DNA from: Salvator merianae
Lineage: Eukaryota; Chordata; Lepidosauria; Squamata; Teiidae
Assembly: GCA_003586115.2 (NCBI GenBank)
Contig: QVOM02000025.1
Span: 43,010,522-43,074,521 of the forward strand
Reading direction: 5' to 3'
Length of the DNA: 64,000 bases
Part shown: positions 62,551 to 64,000 of the stretch, one piece after another
Layout of the letters: every line of letters starts with the position of its first letter
Position numbering within the stretch: position 1 is the first letter of the stretch
Program-made: the position numbers and the translations under genes
The notes under the pieces: generated by a model
What the model was told of the DNA's origin: nothing
Database searches by the model: none
What the model saw: only the letters and a program-made list of their open reading frames with translations

Positions 62551-62667
62551 TTGTGATGCATACATGCTTGGAGGAGGAGAGATTTCATATCTTTATCAGT
62601 CATGCTCTGTCACATGATTTGCCCATATTGCCAAACTTCCATTTTCGTTGTGACTAGTATCATTAAG

Positions 62668-62770
62668 GGAGATTTCACACTGATATACTGGACCAGCAGG
62701 CATACTAGGAGACTCCCTTCCACATGCAGGTGCAGTCTAAGGGAGGCCCTGGTACACTGGACAGTGCAGA
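62668..62770. mobile_element. Partial TIR element Q
   Basis: GATATACTGGACCAGCAGGCATACTAGG...GGTGCAGTCTAAGGGAGG matches element J. The left end may be GGGAGATTTCACACTG; no right end seen. Confidence 0.45.
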
Positions 62771-63149
62771 ATCAACCTAAGATCAAAAGGGTGTAAAGAG
62801 TGCTCATAAAGAGCTTATTAAAAACATTTGCTGGCACGAATGAATGGATTCTTAATGTAGACAAAAATGGGGCAATTAGTGGGATTCTGTAGAGCTGATT
62901 ATAACTGAACATACTCCAAGGTTGCAACCACACGTACTTCCAATAAAGCATCTCTTAGCAATAATCTGCTCTTTTCTGAAAGTGTCCTCAAAATTCTTGT
63001 TCACAACAGAGTGGAAAGAGCTGGCACAGCAGATATCTGAGAATGAGTGGGAAGCAAGTTACCCATAGAAAGAGGGGTCCAGCAGAATACATGCCATCCC
63101 ATTACACCAAATGCCATAAAGCTGCCCTTGGAGCTCTTTTTTTTTAAAA

Positions 63150-64000
63150 ATAAATAAATCTTTTTTAATTTTATTTTTTATACATAAAAAAAAAATCATA
63201 ACAAACAACAGTGCTTCCCCTCAAAAATAAAGGGAAAAAACCCAAATACATCACACTACCCATTTATCCCTTATGCACAATGGTTGACAATATCTAGAAT
63301 GTTTCTTCCATCTTTCTTCATTTCCCTTTTAGCTGGACCAAAGAGTTAGTCTTGTTATTTCATCTCTCAGTTCTTCCAGCCCTTGGGGTCTCGTCGAAAA
63401 ATACAATAAATCTTTCAATTTTTCCTCTGCCTTTTCATACCTTGACTTTTAAATCTTATTTCCTGCATTTTATCAAATCTATATTGTTCCATTAAATACT
63501 TATACCAATTATCTAATGTCCATTTAGTACTTTCCCTCCATCCCCAAACAATTGCTGATTATACTGTATACATCATTTGATTAGATAAATACTGTTTTTC
63601 ATCCCTTATTCTTCTTGACATCACTTCAAAAAAACTAGTTCAGGTAATAAATTCAAATTTATGTTTAAAATATCATTAATTTTATTTTGAATATCTTTTC
63701 AAAACAATTTTATAATATCACATTCCCACCAAAGGTGGAAATATGTTCCTCTGTCCACACCCATGCCAGCATTGCGGTGACTCGTAGGTATCATATGTGC
63801 TTAATTGTGATGGTTTCTATACCATCTGTAGAATATCTTAACTACCGTGTCCTGTCCCCTATTATTCTTTAATTCTAATTTTCTTCATTTTCTGCCCAAC
63901 ATTTTCCCTCATAATATTAATATCTAAATGCCATATTTGAAACATACTTTCCATTATTTCATTCTTTAGATTTGTTAATAAACCATATATTATACTTCCT
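63150..64000 (-). mobile_element. L1-type LINE ORF2 C-terminus and 3' end (runs off window)
   Basis: The minus strand reads CWHGCGQ and, in a shifted frame, YFHLWWECDIIKLF, the Cys/His-plus-WW block that closes L1 ORF2, followed by KDIQNKIN and an IVWGWREST-like segment. The T-rich stretch at 63140-63190 corresponds to the 3' A-rich tail on the element's own strand. Stops are present in frame. The 5' part lies beyond the window end. Confidence 0.8.

Overview
This is a vertebrate nuclear window, most likely from a squamate reptile. The squamate call rests on a BovB (RTE-clade) LINE 3' end at about 1650-2640, several other LINE types (CR1/L2-like and L1-like), tRNA-derived SINEs, and very many short TIR elements. 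There are no bacterial-type operons, CRISPR arrays or intact viral genes.

The only host gene I can support is HHIP (Hedgehog-interacting protein), on the minus strand. Coding exon 1 (27245-27514: signal peptide and start of the Cys-rich domain) and exon 2 (7377-7569: six more Cys of that domain) have clean GT/AG junctions. They are separated by a 19.7-kb intron. Exon 3 onward lies beyond position 1 or was not detected. A CpG island at about 27200-28520 covers exon 1 and the promoter. On the opposite strand it holds a canonical TATAAAGG and a leader-like ORF, which suggests divergent transcription.

Region by region: 1-7376 is partial intron 2, with LINE debris cut up by short TIR elements. 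7570-27244 is intron 1, with several TIR elements, a U6-like copy, SINE/LINE ends and microsatellites. 27.2-28.5 kb is the promoter island. 28.5-64 kb is the HHIP 5' flank, with no convincing gene: a decayed Myb/SANT-like transposon ORF, TIR elements, L2/CR1-like and L1-like LINE fragments, a perfect 75-bp duplication, and long stretches of A/T-rich sequence where I recognise nothing.

The most notable pattern is a large set of non-autonomous DNA transposons whose ends resemble GGGCC-TTT-TGCACTT. Where boundaries can be read they make 3-bp target duplications. Three members are a 180-bp, almost fully palindromic element, and all three sit inside other TIR elements. In two places the host of a TIR element is a recognisable LINE (BovB; an L2/CR1-type reverse transcriptase), so insertion order and target duplication can be read directly. 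All family calls come from reading the sequence and from memory; no database search was run.
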